Shown here: piece by piece, positions 1-5,158 of the stretch | Layout: the number at the start of each line of letters is the position of its first letter | Numbering within the stretch: the stretch's first letter is position 1 | Assembly: GCA_025356615.1 (NCBI GenBank) | Contig: JANXSH010001306.1 | Coordinates: 1-5,158, forward strand | Reading direction: 5' to 3' | DNA length: 5,158 bases | DNA from: Planctomycetia bacterium | GTDB taxonomy: Bacteria > Planctomycetota > Planctomycetia > Gemmatales > Gemmataceae | Program-made: the position numbers and the translations under genes | Notes under the pieces: model-generated | The model's database searches: none | What the model was told of the DNA's origin: nothing | The model's input: the letters and a program-made list of their open reading frames with translations, nothing else

Positions 1-31
1 GTGGGCCTCGCTCCGCTCGACCCACCCTACG
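1..31. repeat. Imperfect palindromic intergenic repeat (GTGGG...CCCAC), possibly cut by the window edge
   Basis: GTGGG at 1-5 pairs with CCCAC at 21-25, and a short inner pairing (10-11 with 15-16) closes a three-base loop. Read on the minus strand it begins CGTAGGGTGGG and continues with a CGAGCG-type loop. This matches a kind of dispersed palindrome that I recall from intergenic DNA of many bacteria, with a TAGGGTGGG arm, a variable loop and a CCCACC arm. Recognition is from memory. The pairing itself is visible, but the left end may continue outside the window and only one copy is present here. It lies upstream of the pheA promoter, so it could also be the end of a repeat between pheA and the previous gene. 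Confidence 0.45.
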
Positions 32-45
32 AAATGACTGGACTA

Positions 46-74
46 TTGACGCTCCCAGATGCGTCCCATACACT
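46..74 (+). promoter_or_regulatory. Putative sigma70-type promoter for the pheA-coaD-hydrolase unit
   Basis: TTGACG (46-51, five of six matches to the -35 consensus) and TACACT (69-74, four of six matches to the -10 consensus) are separated by exactly 17 bases. Transcription would start near 81, giving a leader of about 33 bases before the pheA ATG. That is too short for a phenylalanine leader-peptide attenuator, and none is visible. The assignment rests on consensus match and position only, and promoter rules in planctomycetes are less well established than in E. coli. Confidence 0.45.
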
Positions 75-113
75 GCTTGCAATCTCGAGGTCTCCCACCA
101 GGTGGAATAGCTT

Positions 114-1262
114 ATGGCACGCAAAGTCGATGGGAACAACACGACGCCGATCCCTGCACCTGCGGCCCGCACCGCGTCGCAACTCAAGGCGTTGCGTTCT
201 CAGATCGACAAGCTCGACGTGCAGCTTGTGAAACTCGTCAACGAACGAGCCTCGATCGCCGCCGAAATTGGCCGGGCCAAGTTGGAGCAGGGGGACGAGG
301 TCTTCGCCCCCGCCCGCGAGGACGAAGTCTACGAGAACGTCCTGCAAGCCAACGAGAAGAACAAGGGGCCGCTCGAGGCGACCACGATCCGCGTGGTATT
401 CCGCGAGATCATGTCCGGGTCGCGCGCCCTCCAGAAGGTCTACAAGATCGCCTACCTCGGGCCGGAATTCAGCTTCAGCCACCTCGCCGCCGTCGAACAC
501 TTCGGCCAGTCCGTCGAGTTCGTCTCGGTCGGGAGCATCGCCGCCGTGTTCGAGGAAGTCGATCGCGCCCACGTCAATTTCGGAGTCGTCCCGATCGAGA
601 ATTCGACCGACGGCCGGGTCGCCGACACACTCGACATGTTCCTCAAGATGCGCCACCTGACTATCTGCGGCGAGATCCGCCTGAAGATCCACCACAACCT
701 CGTCGCCAACTGCGAACACCAGGAGATCCGCCGGGTCTACTCCAAGGCCCAGGCGCTCTCGCAGTGCCGCAACTGGCTCGCCAAGAACATGCCGCACGCC
801 CAGCTCAAGGACGTGAGCAGCACCGCCATCGCCGCCGAACTCGCCCAGCGCGAGCCGGGGGCCGCCGCCGTCGCCAGCCGTCAAGCCTCGGTGCGCTACG
901 GCCTGCGCATCCTCTTCTCGCAGATCGAGGACGCGGTACACAACGAGACGCGCTTCGCCGTGATCGGCCAGGCCAAGGCGGGGAAGACGGGCCACGACAA
1001 GACCGCCGTGATGTTCCGCCTGCCGCACAATCCGGGGTCGCTGGTCGATAGCCTCGACGTGTTCAAGCAGCACAAGATCAACCTCACCTGGATCGAGTCG
1101 TTCCCCGCCCAGACGCCGAAGCCGGAGTACCTGTTCTTCGTCGATTTCGAGGGCCACCAGGACGAGCCGCGCATCGCCAAGACGATCAAGGCGCTGAGCG
1201 AGCATTGTTCCGAACTGACGATCCTCGGCTCGTTCCCCCTGGCGAAGACGGTGGCGGAGTAG
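114..1262 (+). CDS. pheA: Bifunctional chorismate mutase / prephenate dehydratase (P-protein)
   Basis: Cytoplasmic enzyme of phenylalanine synthesis: chorismate to prephenate, then prephenate to phenylpyruvate. At 382 residues it has the usual P-protein length and domain order. An AroQ-type chorismate mutase spans about 20-107. By hand alignment with E. coli PheA, the active-site residues R11, R28, K39, R51, E52, S84 and Q88 correspond to R28, R45, K56, R68, E69, S103 and Q107. E. coli D48 falls on A65. The prephenate dehydratase domain (about 110-285) has the opening KIAYLGPEFSFSH (111-123), VVPIENSTDG (158-167) and the catalytic NETRF (277-281). A C-terminal ACT domain (about 296-375) carries GSLV (308-311) and ESFP (328-331) where allosteric enzymes have GALV and ESRP. 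The ATG follows AGGTGG (100-105) with eight bases between. coaD starts 29 bases after the stop. Only the degree of phenylalanine feedback is uncertain. Confidence 0.95.
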   Translation: MARKVDGNNTTPIPAPAARTASQLKALRSQIDKLDVQLVKLVNERASIAAEIGRAKLEQGDEVFAPAREDEVYENVLQANEKNKGPLEATTIRVVFREIMSGSRALQKVYKIAYLGPEFSFSHLAAVEHFGQSVEFVSVGSIAAVFEEVDRAHVNFGVVPIENSTDGRVADTLDMFLKMRHLTICGEIRLKIHHNLVANCEHQEIRRVYSKAQALSQCRNWLAKNMPHAQLKDVSSTAIAAELAQREPGAAAVASRQASVRYGLRILFSQIEDAVHNETRFAVIGQAKAGKTGHDKTAVMFRLPHNPGSLVDSLDVFKQHKINLTWIESFPAQTPKPEYLFFVDFEGHQDEPRIAKTIKALSEHCSELTILGSFPLAKTVAE

Positions 1263-1279
1263 GGGAATTTCCCCGACTC

Positions 1280-1285
1280 GGGAGG
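1280..1285 (+). promoter_or_regulatory. Ribosome binding site fixing the coaD start
   Basis: GGGAGG lies six bases before the ATG at 1292. The open frame extends upstream to 1205, inside the pheA 3' end, but that extra peptide has no CoaD-like sequence. This strong Shine-Dalgarno sequence plus the family length choose the ATG at 1292. Confidence 0.8.
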
Positions 1286-1291
1286 ACTCTC

Positions 1292-1804
1292 ATGACCACC
1301 GCCTTGCGCCGGGGCGTCGCAGTCTACCCCGGCACGTTCGACCCGATCCACCTGGGCCACATGGACGTGATCCAGCGCGGCAGCCGTCTCTTCGAGCGGC
1401 TCGTCGTGGGCGTCGGCATCAACCCCGACAAGGCCCCCTTCTTTACGCTCGAGGAGCGCGTCGAGATGATCCGCCTCGTCGTCGCGCCTCTGTCCAACGT
1501 CTCCGTGCAAGGCTTCACCGGCCTCGCGGTCTCATTCGCCCGCGAATTCGAGGCCAGCGCCATGCTGCGCGGCCTGCGAACGACGAGCGACATGGAGAGC
1601 GAGTTCAGCATGTCGCTCATGAACTTCAACCTCGACCCGGACATCGAGACGGTCTTCCTGATGGCCAAGGAGCCGCACTCGCACCTCTCCAGCACCCTGC
1701 TCCGCCAGATCGCGACCTTCGGCGGCAAGCTCGATAGTTTCCTTCCGCCCGTCGTCCGCGACGCCCTCCAGAGTCGAGTCCGCGAGCGCCAGGCGGCGAA
1801 ATGA
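1292..1804 (+). CDS. coaD: Phosphopantetheine adenylyltransferase
   Basis: Catalyses 4'-phosphopantetheine + ATP to dephospho-CoA + pyrophosphate, the penultimate step of coenzyme A synthesis in the cytoplasm. The 170-residue product is close to the usual 160-170 and aligns end to end with E. coli CoaD. Visible signatures are YPGTFDP (12-18) and the nucleotidyltransferase HLGH motif (20-23, final His matching E. coli H18). K47 in NPDK matches E. coli K42, followed by FTLEERV (51-57). RGLR (93-96) is the phosphopantetheine-side region, and SSTLLRQIA (133-141) matches the ISSS/T-x-x-R nucleotide-binding motif. FLPP (150-153) lies near the end. The start is set by GGGAGG at 1280-1285. It follows pheA by 29 bases and precedes the hydrolase by 34, suggesting cotranscription. 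No defect is seen. Confidence 0.96.
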   Translation: MTTALRRGVAVYPGTFDPIHLGHMDVIQRGSRLFERLVVGVGINPDKAPFFTLEERVEMIRLVVAPLSNVSVQGFTGLAVSFAREFEASAMLRGLRTTSDMESEFSMSLMNFNLDPDIETVFLMAKEPHSHLSSTLLRQIATFGGKLDSFLPPVVRDALQSRVRERQAAK

Positions 1805-1838
1805 CCCTGTCCCCGTAAAATCTCACCAGGTAACACCC

Positions 1839-3851
1839 ATGCCGGACGCCAACACCTTCGACACATTCATCCGCGAAGAGGCCCGGAAACTGCGTGCGAA
1901 GGACCAAGCCCCCGCGTCGCTCGCGGCCTGGGAGGCGCGCAAGAAGGCGCTGCGTGCGTCGATGTTCGCGGCGATGGGAGACATGCCGGAGAAGGATTGT
2001 CCGCTGAGTCCGAAGATCCTCGGGACGCTCGACCGAGAGGGCTACCGCATCGAGAAACTGCTCTTCCAGTCGCGCCCGGATGTGTGGGTAACGGCCACGG
2101 CCTATGTGCCGACCGGCGTTACAGGAAAGGTGCCCGCCGTCCTTGCGGTGCACGGCCATTGGCGCGGCGCGCGGCGTGATCCCGTCGTCCAGTCGCGCTG
2201 CCTGGGGCTGGTGAAGCTCGGCTTCTTCGTCCTCGTCGTCGATGCCTTCGGCGCGGGCGAACGCCACCCGACTGTCGCCCTCGGCGGCTACCACGGGGCG
2301 CTCGTCGGCTCGACGCTTTGGCCCGCCGGGATGACGCTGCTCGGCGTCCAGGTCCACGAGAACCGCCGGGCGGTAGACTACCTGATTACCCGGCCCGAAG
2401 TGGACGGGACGAAGCTCGGCATCACTGGGGCGAGCGGCGGGGGCAACCAGTCGATGTACGCGGGCGCTCTCGACGAGCGATTCAGCGCCGTCGTGCCCGT
2501 CTGCTCCGTCGGCACCTACCAATCGTACCTCCGCGCCGCCTGCTGCGTCTGCGAGGTGCTGCCCGGCGCGCTGCGGTTCACCGAAGAGGGCGAAGTCCTC
2601 GGCCTCGTCGCCCCCCGCGCGTTGCTCGTCATTAGCGCGACGAAAGACGCCTACCAGTTCTCCGTCGGCGAAGCGAAGAAGAGCATCGCCCAGGCGACTC
2701 CCATTTTCAAACTGTACGACAAGGCCGCGAACCTGTCGCACGTCCCGTTCGAGTCGCCGCACGACTACAGCAAGACGATGCGCGAGACGATGTACGGCTG
2801 GATGACGCTGCACCTCAAAAAGGAGGGCAACGGCAAGCCGATCCCCGAGCCTAAGTTCGAGGTCGAGAAGCCGGAAGACCTCGCCTGCTACCCCGAGAAC
2901 AAACGGCCCGCCGGGTACATCTTCCCGGCGACGCTCGCCCTGCGCGAGGGGCGGAAACTGTTCGCATGGCAGGACGCAAAGAGCATGGACCACCGCGAGG
3001 CGTGGGACGCCCGCGCGATCGTGATGCAGACCGAACTCGAGTCATCGCTGGGCAAGCTGCCCGAACTCAGCAAGAAGGCGGGCACCTTCGCCAAGCCCGA
3101 GATCGAAGAAGGGATGACGACGACGGGTCTCACCCTCCCCGTCGAGCCGGGCCTCGACATCGCGGTCACGATCCGCTCCCGGATCGCGTTCGGCAAGGTG
3201 CCCTCGTGCATCCTGCTCCACCTCGACGGCAAGGAAGAGGCGCTGAAAGATCCCGTCGCGAAAGCCCTCATCGAAGCGGGCTGGGTCGTCTACGCGCCGG
3301 ACCTGCGAGCCACGCCGGGGAAGAAGCCCGCCGGGGTGCGCGGCGCTCCCGACCACGACGAGGCCGAGCATTCCCTATGGATCGGTCGGCCGCTCCTGGG
3401 CCAGTGGGTCGTCGATGTGCGGACCATCGCGGCGCTGATGGCGAAGCAACCGGGACTGACCCCGAATCGCATCACGGTCGTCGGCCTGGGCCAAGCGGGC
3501 CTCGTCGCCCTGCTCGCGGGCGGCATCGGGACGGATCGCTTCGCGACCGTCGCGGCCATCGATACGCCGACGAGCTACCTGACGACGGCGTCGTCGTATC
3601 CCGACGCGACGCGCATGGGCCTGCTCGCGCCGGGCGTGCTGAAGGCCGGCGACATCCCGCACCTCGCCGCCCTAAACGCGCCGCGCAAGGTCGTCATCTC
3701 CGGGGGCACGTCTAATGGCAAAGCGCTGGAGCCGAAGGGCGTCGAGGGGGCGTTCGCCTTCACGCGCAAGGTGTATCGCTTCCACAAGGCCGACGCGGCG
3801 CTGACGATCCGCGGCAAACTGGAGGCGGCGTCGCTGGTGAAACTGCTGTGA
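1839..3851 (+). CDS. Large alpha/beta hydrolase, acetylxylan-esterase-like, with a degenerate second hydrolase domain
   Basis: 670 residues containing two alpha/beta-hydrolase-like halves. The N-terminal half (about 60-330) looks active: VHGHWRG (104-110) for the oxyanion region, VVDAFGAGER (133-142), the nucleophile elbow GASGGG with Ser199, acid Asp270 in SATKD, and His308 in SPHDYS. This layout fits the acetylxylan esterase/dienelactone hydrolase/prolyl-oligopeptidase-like group. The substrate is unknown, and an acyl or sugar ester is only a guess. A linker (about 330-440) leads to a second half (about 445-670) repeating the fold: LHLDGK (460-465), WVVYAPDLR (482-490), VVGLGQAG (547-554) and APRKVVISG (614-622). 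There Gly551 aligns with Ser199, Asn626 with Asp270, and no His is found at the third position, so it is probably non-catalytic. No signal peptide is evident, implying a cytoplasmic protein unless the start is wrong. A weak AGGT (1828-1831) precedes the ATG by seven bases. It lies 34 bases after coaD, probably in the same transcript. Confidence 0.85.
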   Translation: MPDANTFDTFIREEARKLRAKDQAPASLAAWEARKKALRASMFAAMGDMPEKDCPLSPKILGTLDREGYRIEKLLFQSRPDVWVTATAYVPTGVTGKVPAVLAVHGHWRGARRDPVVQSRCLGLVKLGFFVLVVDAFGAGERHPTVALGGYHGALVGSTLWPAGMTLLGVQVHENRRAVDYLITRPEVDGTKLGITGASGGGNQSMYAGALDERFSAVVPVCSVGTYQSYLRAACCVCEVLPGALRFTEEGEVLGLVAPRALLVISATKDAYQFSVGEAKKSIAQATPIFKLYDKAANLSHVPFESPHDYSKTMRETMYGWMTLHLKKEGNGKPIPEPKFEVEKPEDLACYPENKRPAGYIFPATLALREGRKLFAWQDAKSMDHREAWDARAIVMQTELESSLGKLPELSKKAGTFAKPEIEEGMTTTGLTLPVEPGLDIAVTIRSRIAFGKVPSCILLHLDGKEEALKDPVAKALIEAGWVVYAPDLRATPGKKPAGVRGAPDHDEAEHSLWIGRPLLGQWVVDVRTIAALMAKQPGLTPNRITVVGLGQAGLVALLAGGIGTDRFATVAAIDTPTSYLTTASSYPDATRMGLLAPGVLKAGDIPHLAALNAPRKVVISGGTSNGKALEPKGVEGAFAFTRKVYRFHKADAALTIRGKLEAASLVKLL

Positions 3852-3917
3852 GCCTGAACGAACCCACGATTCAGACATCGAATGTCCTCCTGCGCAGAGA
3901 CGAGTACGACGACTGCC

Positions 3918-3943
3918 CCTGGACCGATTGAGAAAGGTCTGGG
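3918..3943 (+). terminator. Possible hairpin terminator between convergent genes
   Basis: CCTGGACC (3918-3925) can pair with GGTCTGGG (3936-3943) as an eight-pair stem, including two G-U pairs in the plus-strand RNA, around a ten-base loop. It lies 67 bases after the hydrolase stop and immediately next to the sialidase stop, a sensible place for termination of either transcript. On the minus strand the two wobble pairs become A-C mismatches, so it serves plus-strand RNA better. The following bases are pyrimidine-rich, but there is no real U tract, hence low confidence. Confidence 0.25.
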
Positions 3944-5017
3944 TCACCTCTTCTCAATACCTATGGTCCCGGTCCATACCTGGGTCGTCCCGGTGCGGTC
4001 GTCGATCCATACGGGATGGAACATTCCAGAGGTATCAGCGGCAAGTCCAGCCGTGTCTCTCAGATCCCACACGGATGCGTCGATCGCTTTCTCGTTCACC
4101 TGGACGCTGGGCTGCCAGGTCTCACCGCCGTCCACTGAAATACGGATGCGTACATTGCATCCCGGTGCGTAGAAGGGAGGGCGCGAGCCCGGCGCGGCAG
4201 GTAGGCCACGTCGATCGTACCACGTTACCGCAACATGCCCTTCCTTGTTGACGGCGATGGCCGGCATGTAAGTACCGTAGCCGTTCTCCCCGTCATCGGG
4301 CTGCTCACTGAGAATCATGGGGCCGACCCAGGTTTCGCCTTTGTCTTTCGAGAAGGCAAACAGGATACGGCCGGGCCCCGGTCGGTGCGGTTGGCCCGTT
4401 GGGAAATTCGCATCGATCTGTCCATCCTCCCACACGGCGTAAACGCGATCACGGTACTCCGAAGCGGATGTGTCCACGGCCAATTGGGGCAGAAATCGGA
4501 AAGAGCTTCCAAACTTCAGCCGACGGTCATACCGGTCCGTCCCGACGAGGGGGCCCTCGCGTAACGTCTGCCCGCCATCGTCGGACAGCAAGACGCCGAT
4601 CCCAGGAAGGTTATGGAGCCGGTCCGACCACATCCGGCGAGCCAGGACCAATCTGCCATCTGACAAAACAACCGGATTTGCCGGCGCATAATCCATGTAC
4701 TCTTTTCTGGCGGGTTGCGGTAGGCTAGTGAAGGTACGCCCCTGGTCGGCGGAGGTGTCCAGCCACAACCAGCTGGCGCAGTAGAGCCGACCGCGGTTCT
4801 TTCCGGTGGTCCCGTCAATCGTGATCCAGGGCCGGTCCGCCGAGTGCTGCCACGGGAGTGCCAGATCCTTCGGCCGATTTGGATTGTCGTGTTGGACGGT
4901 AGCGAGCTGTTCCCATTTCGTAAGCCCTTCCGTGCAGCGGAAAAAAAGCATGGATGACTGCCTCACCGTTGCGGCGGTCTCTATCGACGCTTTGATTTCC
5001 AGGCACACGAAATACAA
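3944..5017 (-). CDS. BNR/Asp-box beta-propeller protein, sialidase superfamily, probably missing its N-terminus
   Basis: A 357-residue frame counted from a TTG codon (5017). Four Asp-box motifs (S-x-D-x-G-x-T-W/F/L) are visible: S89-F96, S145-L152, S223-W230 and S294-W301. A degraded fifth sits at C28-W35. Between them are repeated blade strands such as PWITID (63-68), GRLYCAS (76-82), RVYAVWEDG (191-199) and HVAVTWYDRR (261-270). The spacing fits a multi-bladed sialidase-like propeller. The end (HPVWIDDRTG, 334-343, then a short tail and stop) looks natural. The frame has no stop upstream to the window edge, and family-like sequence (IIDN, then GNTLYFVCLEI) continues to about 5050. Before that, the translation turns Arg/Pro/Ala-rich and overlaps a different frame. 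No credible start, ribosome site or signal peptide is seen. A Met at 4951 preceded by GAGG is an alternative internal start. This is probably a 5'-truncated remnant; sialic acid cleavage cannot be claimed. Confidence 0.7.
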   Translation of the reverse strand: MYFVCLEIKASIETAATVRQSSMLFFRCTEGLTKWEQLATVQHDNPNRPKDLALPWQHSADRPWITIDGTTGKNRGRLYCASWLWLDTSADQGRTFTSLPQPARKEYMDYAPANPVVLSDGRLVLARRMWSDRLHNLPGIGVLLSDDGGQTLREGPLVGTDRYDRRLKFGSSFRFLPQLAVDTSASEYRDRVYAVWEDGQIDANFPTGQPHRPGPGRILFAFSKDKGETWVGPMILSEQPDDGENGYGTYMPAIAVNKEGHVAVTWYDRRGLPAAPGSRPPFYAPGCNVRIRISVDGGETWQPSVQVNEKAIDASVWDLRDTAGLAADTSGMFHPVWIDDRTGTTQVWTGTIGIEKR

Positions 5018-5018
5018 C

Positions 5019-5046
5019 GTATTACCCCGGCCCGAAATATTGTCAA
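5019..5046 (-). promoter_or_regulatory. Promoter-like TTGACA/TAATAC pair pointing into the sialidase remnant
   Basis: On the minus strand, a perfect TTGACA (5041-5046) is followed after 16 bases by TAATAC (5019-5024, a poor three-of-six -10 match). It sits in the most AT-rich patch of the window, right where two frames meet. Transcription would start near 5012, just inside the sialidase frame, so translation would have to use an internal start such as the Met at 4951. It could equally be a chance match. Confidence 0.22.
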
Positions 5047-5049
5047 TAA

Positions 5050-5158
5050 TTACGGCCCTGCGGCGTATTGGGCGCAGGGGTGACGGAAGTAGCTCTTGAC
5101 GTGTTCGGGCAGGTGCAGCAGCCCGCGCATGAATCGCTGGATTCGGGACCGTAGCTCT
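5050..5158 (-). CDS. C-terminal end of an unidentified protein, possibly a transposase (partial)
   Basis: Reading the minus strand from 5157 gives 35 codons and a TAA at 5050-5052. The peptide opens ELRSRIQRFMRGL, continues LPEHVKSYFRHP and ends YAAGP. It looks like real protein: a basic amphipathic helix, then aromatic and charged residues, using GC-rich codons like CTG, CTG, CAC, CTG. The overlapping sialidase frame here is the Arg/Pro/Ala-rich type expected of a shadow. The style recalls the tail of DDE-type transposases, which would explain why a damaged gene lies directly behind it. I cannot name a family, and most of the gene is outside the window. Confidence 0.4.
   Translation of the reverse strand, partial: ELRSRIQRFMRGLLHLPEHVKSYFRHPCAQYAAGP

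Noticed and set aside
27..1205. Long minus-strand open frame opposite pheA
   Set aside because: It is antisense to a clear PheA and its translation is rich in Arg, Leu, Asp and Glu repeats typical of the mirror of GC-rich codons. No recognisable motif is present.
1205..1291. Upstream extension of coaD to an earlier start
   Set aside because: The extra 29 residues overlap the pheA end and have no CoaD homology, while GGGAGG sits ideally before the ATG at 1292.
1626..2993. 455-codon minus-strand open frame opposite coaD and the hydrolase
   Set aside because: It spans two well-supported plus-strand genes. Its composition is that of a shadow frame and it has no domain signature.
2966..3715. 249-codon plus-strand frame inside the hydrolase gene
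   Set aside because: Its Arg/Gly/Pro/His-rich translation is the +1 shadow of the hydrolase, which keeps fold-like motifs through the same interval.
3874..3886. GACAT-CGA-ATGTC inverted repeat after the hydrolase
   Set aside because: A five-pair AT-containing stem with no following T run is too weak to call a terminator or operator.
3882..4251. Plus-strand small frames in the sialidase region
   Set aside because: They lie opposite the propeller coding strand, which shows repeated Asp-boxes. The plus frames have no motif or ribosome site.
5011..5023. AATAC-AAC-GTATT inverted repeat
   Set aside because: It is short, inside AT-rich DNA and within the sialidase frame. It could be part of an element end, but nothing distinguishes it from chance.
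5051..5158. Extending the sialidase protein to the window edge
   Set aside because: The frame is open, but the translation becomes Arg/Pro/Ala-rich and unlike the rest of the protein, and a more protein-like frame overlaps it.
1..5158. tRNA, rRNA, riboswitch or CRISPR array
   Set aside because: No cloverleaf, conserved rRNA segment, riboswitch core or regularly spaced direct repeats were seen on either strand.

Overview
The window reads as a piece of a high-GC bacterial chromosome. It is most likely a planctomycete of the Gemmata/Pirellula type. This placement is an inference from protein style: a PheA with a fused AroQ-type chorismate mutase, and a large acetylxylan-esterase-like hydrolase. 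No rRNA or lineage marker is present to confirm it.

Layout: the left edge (1-31) holds a GTGGG...CCCAC palindrome that looks like one copy of a dispersed intergenic repeat. A sigma70-like promoter (46-74) follows. Three plus-strand genes then lie close together, separated by 29 and 34 bases, and look like one transcription unit. They are pheA (chorismate mutase/prephenate dehydratase, 114-1262), coaD (phosphopantetheine adenylyltransferase, 1292-1804) and a 670-residue alpha/beta hydrolase (1839-3851). PheA makes phenylpyruvate for phenylalanine synthesis, and CoaD makes dephospho-CoA. The hydrolase has an intact catalytic triad in its N-terminal half and an apparently dead second hydrolase domain in its C-terminal half. 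Its link to the two housekeeping genes is positional only.

A short convergent gap (3852-3943) contains a modest hairpin. Beyond it, on the minus strand, lies a BNR/Asp-box beta-propeller of the sialidase superfamily (3944 to about 5050). Its C-terminus is complete, but it appears to lack the N-terminus and first blade. Directly upstream, and ending at 5050, is the last part of another minus-strand reading frame (5050-5158), possibly a transposase tail. The two frames meet at an AT-rich patch that carries a perfect TTGACA pointing into the sialidase remnant. The right end therefore looks like an insertion or rearrangement junction, and its base composition is less GC-rich than the pheA-coaD-hydrolase block.

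No tRNA, rRNA, CRISPR array or complete mobile element is visible, and no stretch over 300 bases lacks a gene. I do not see a convincing undescribed multi-gene system. The most interesting items are the half-degenerate tandem hydrolase and the sialidase junction.
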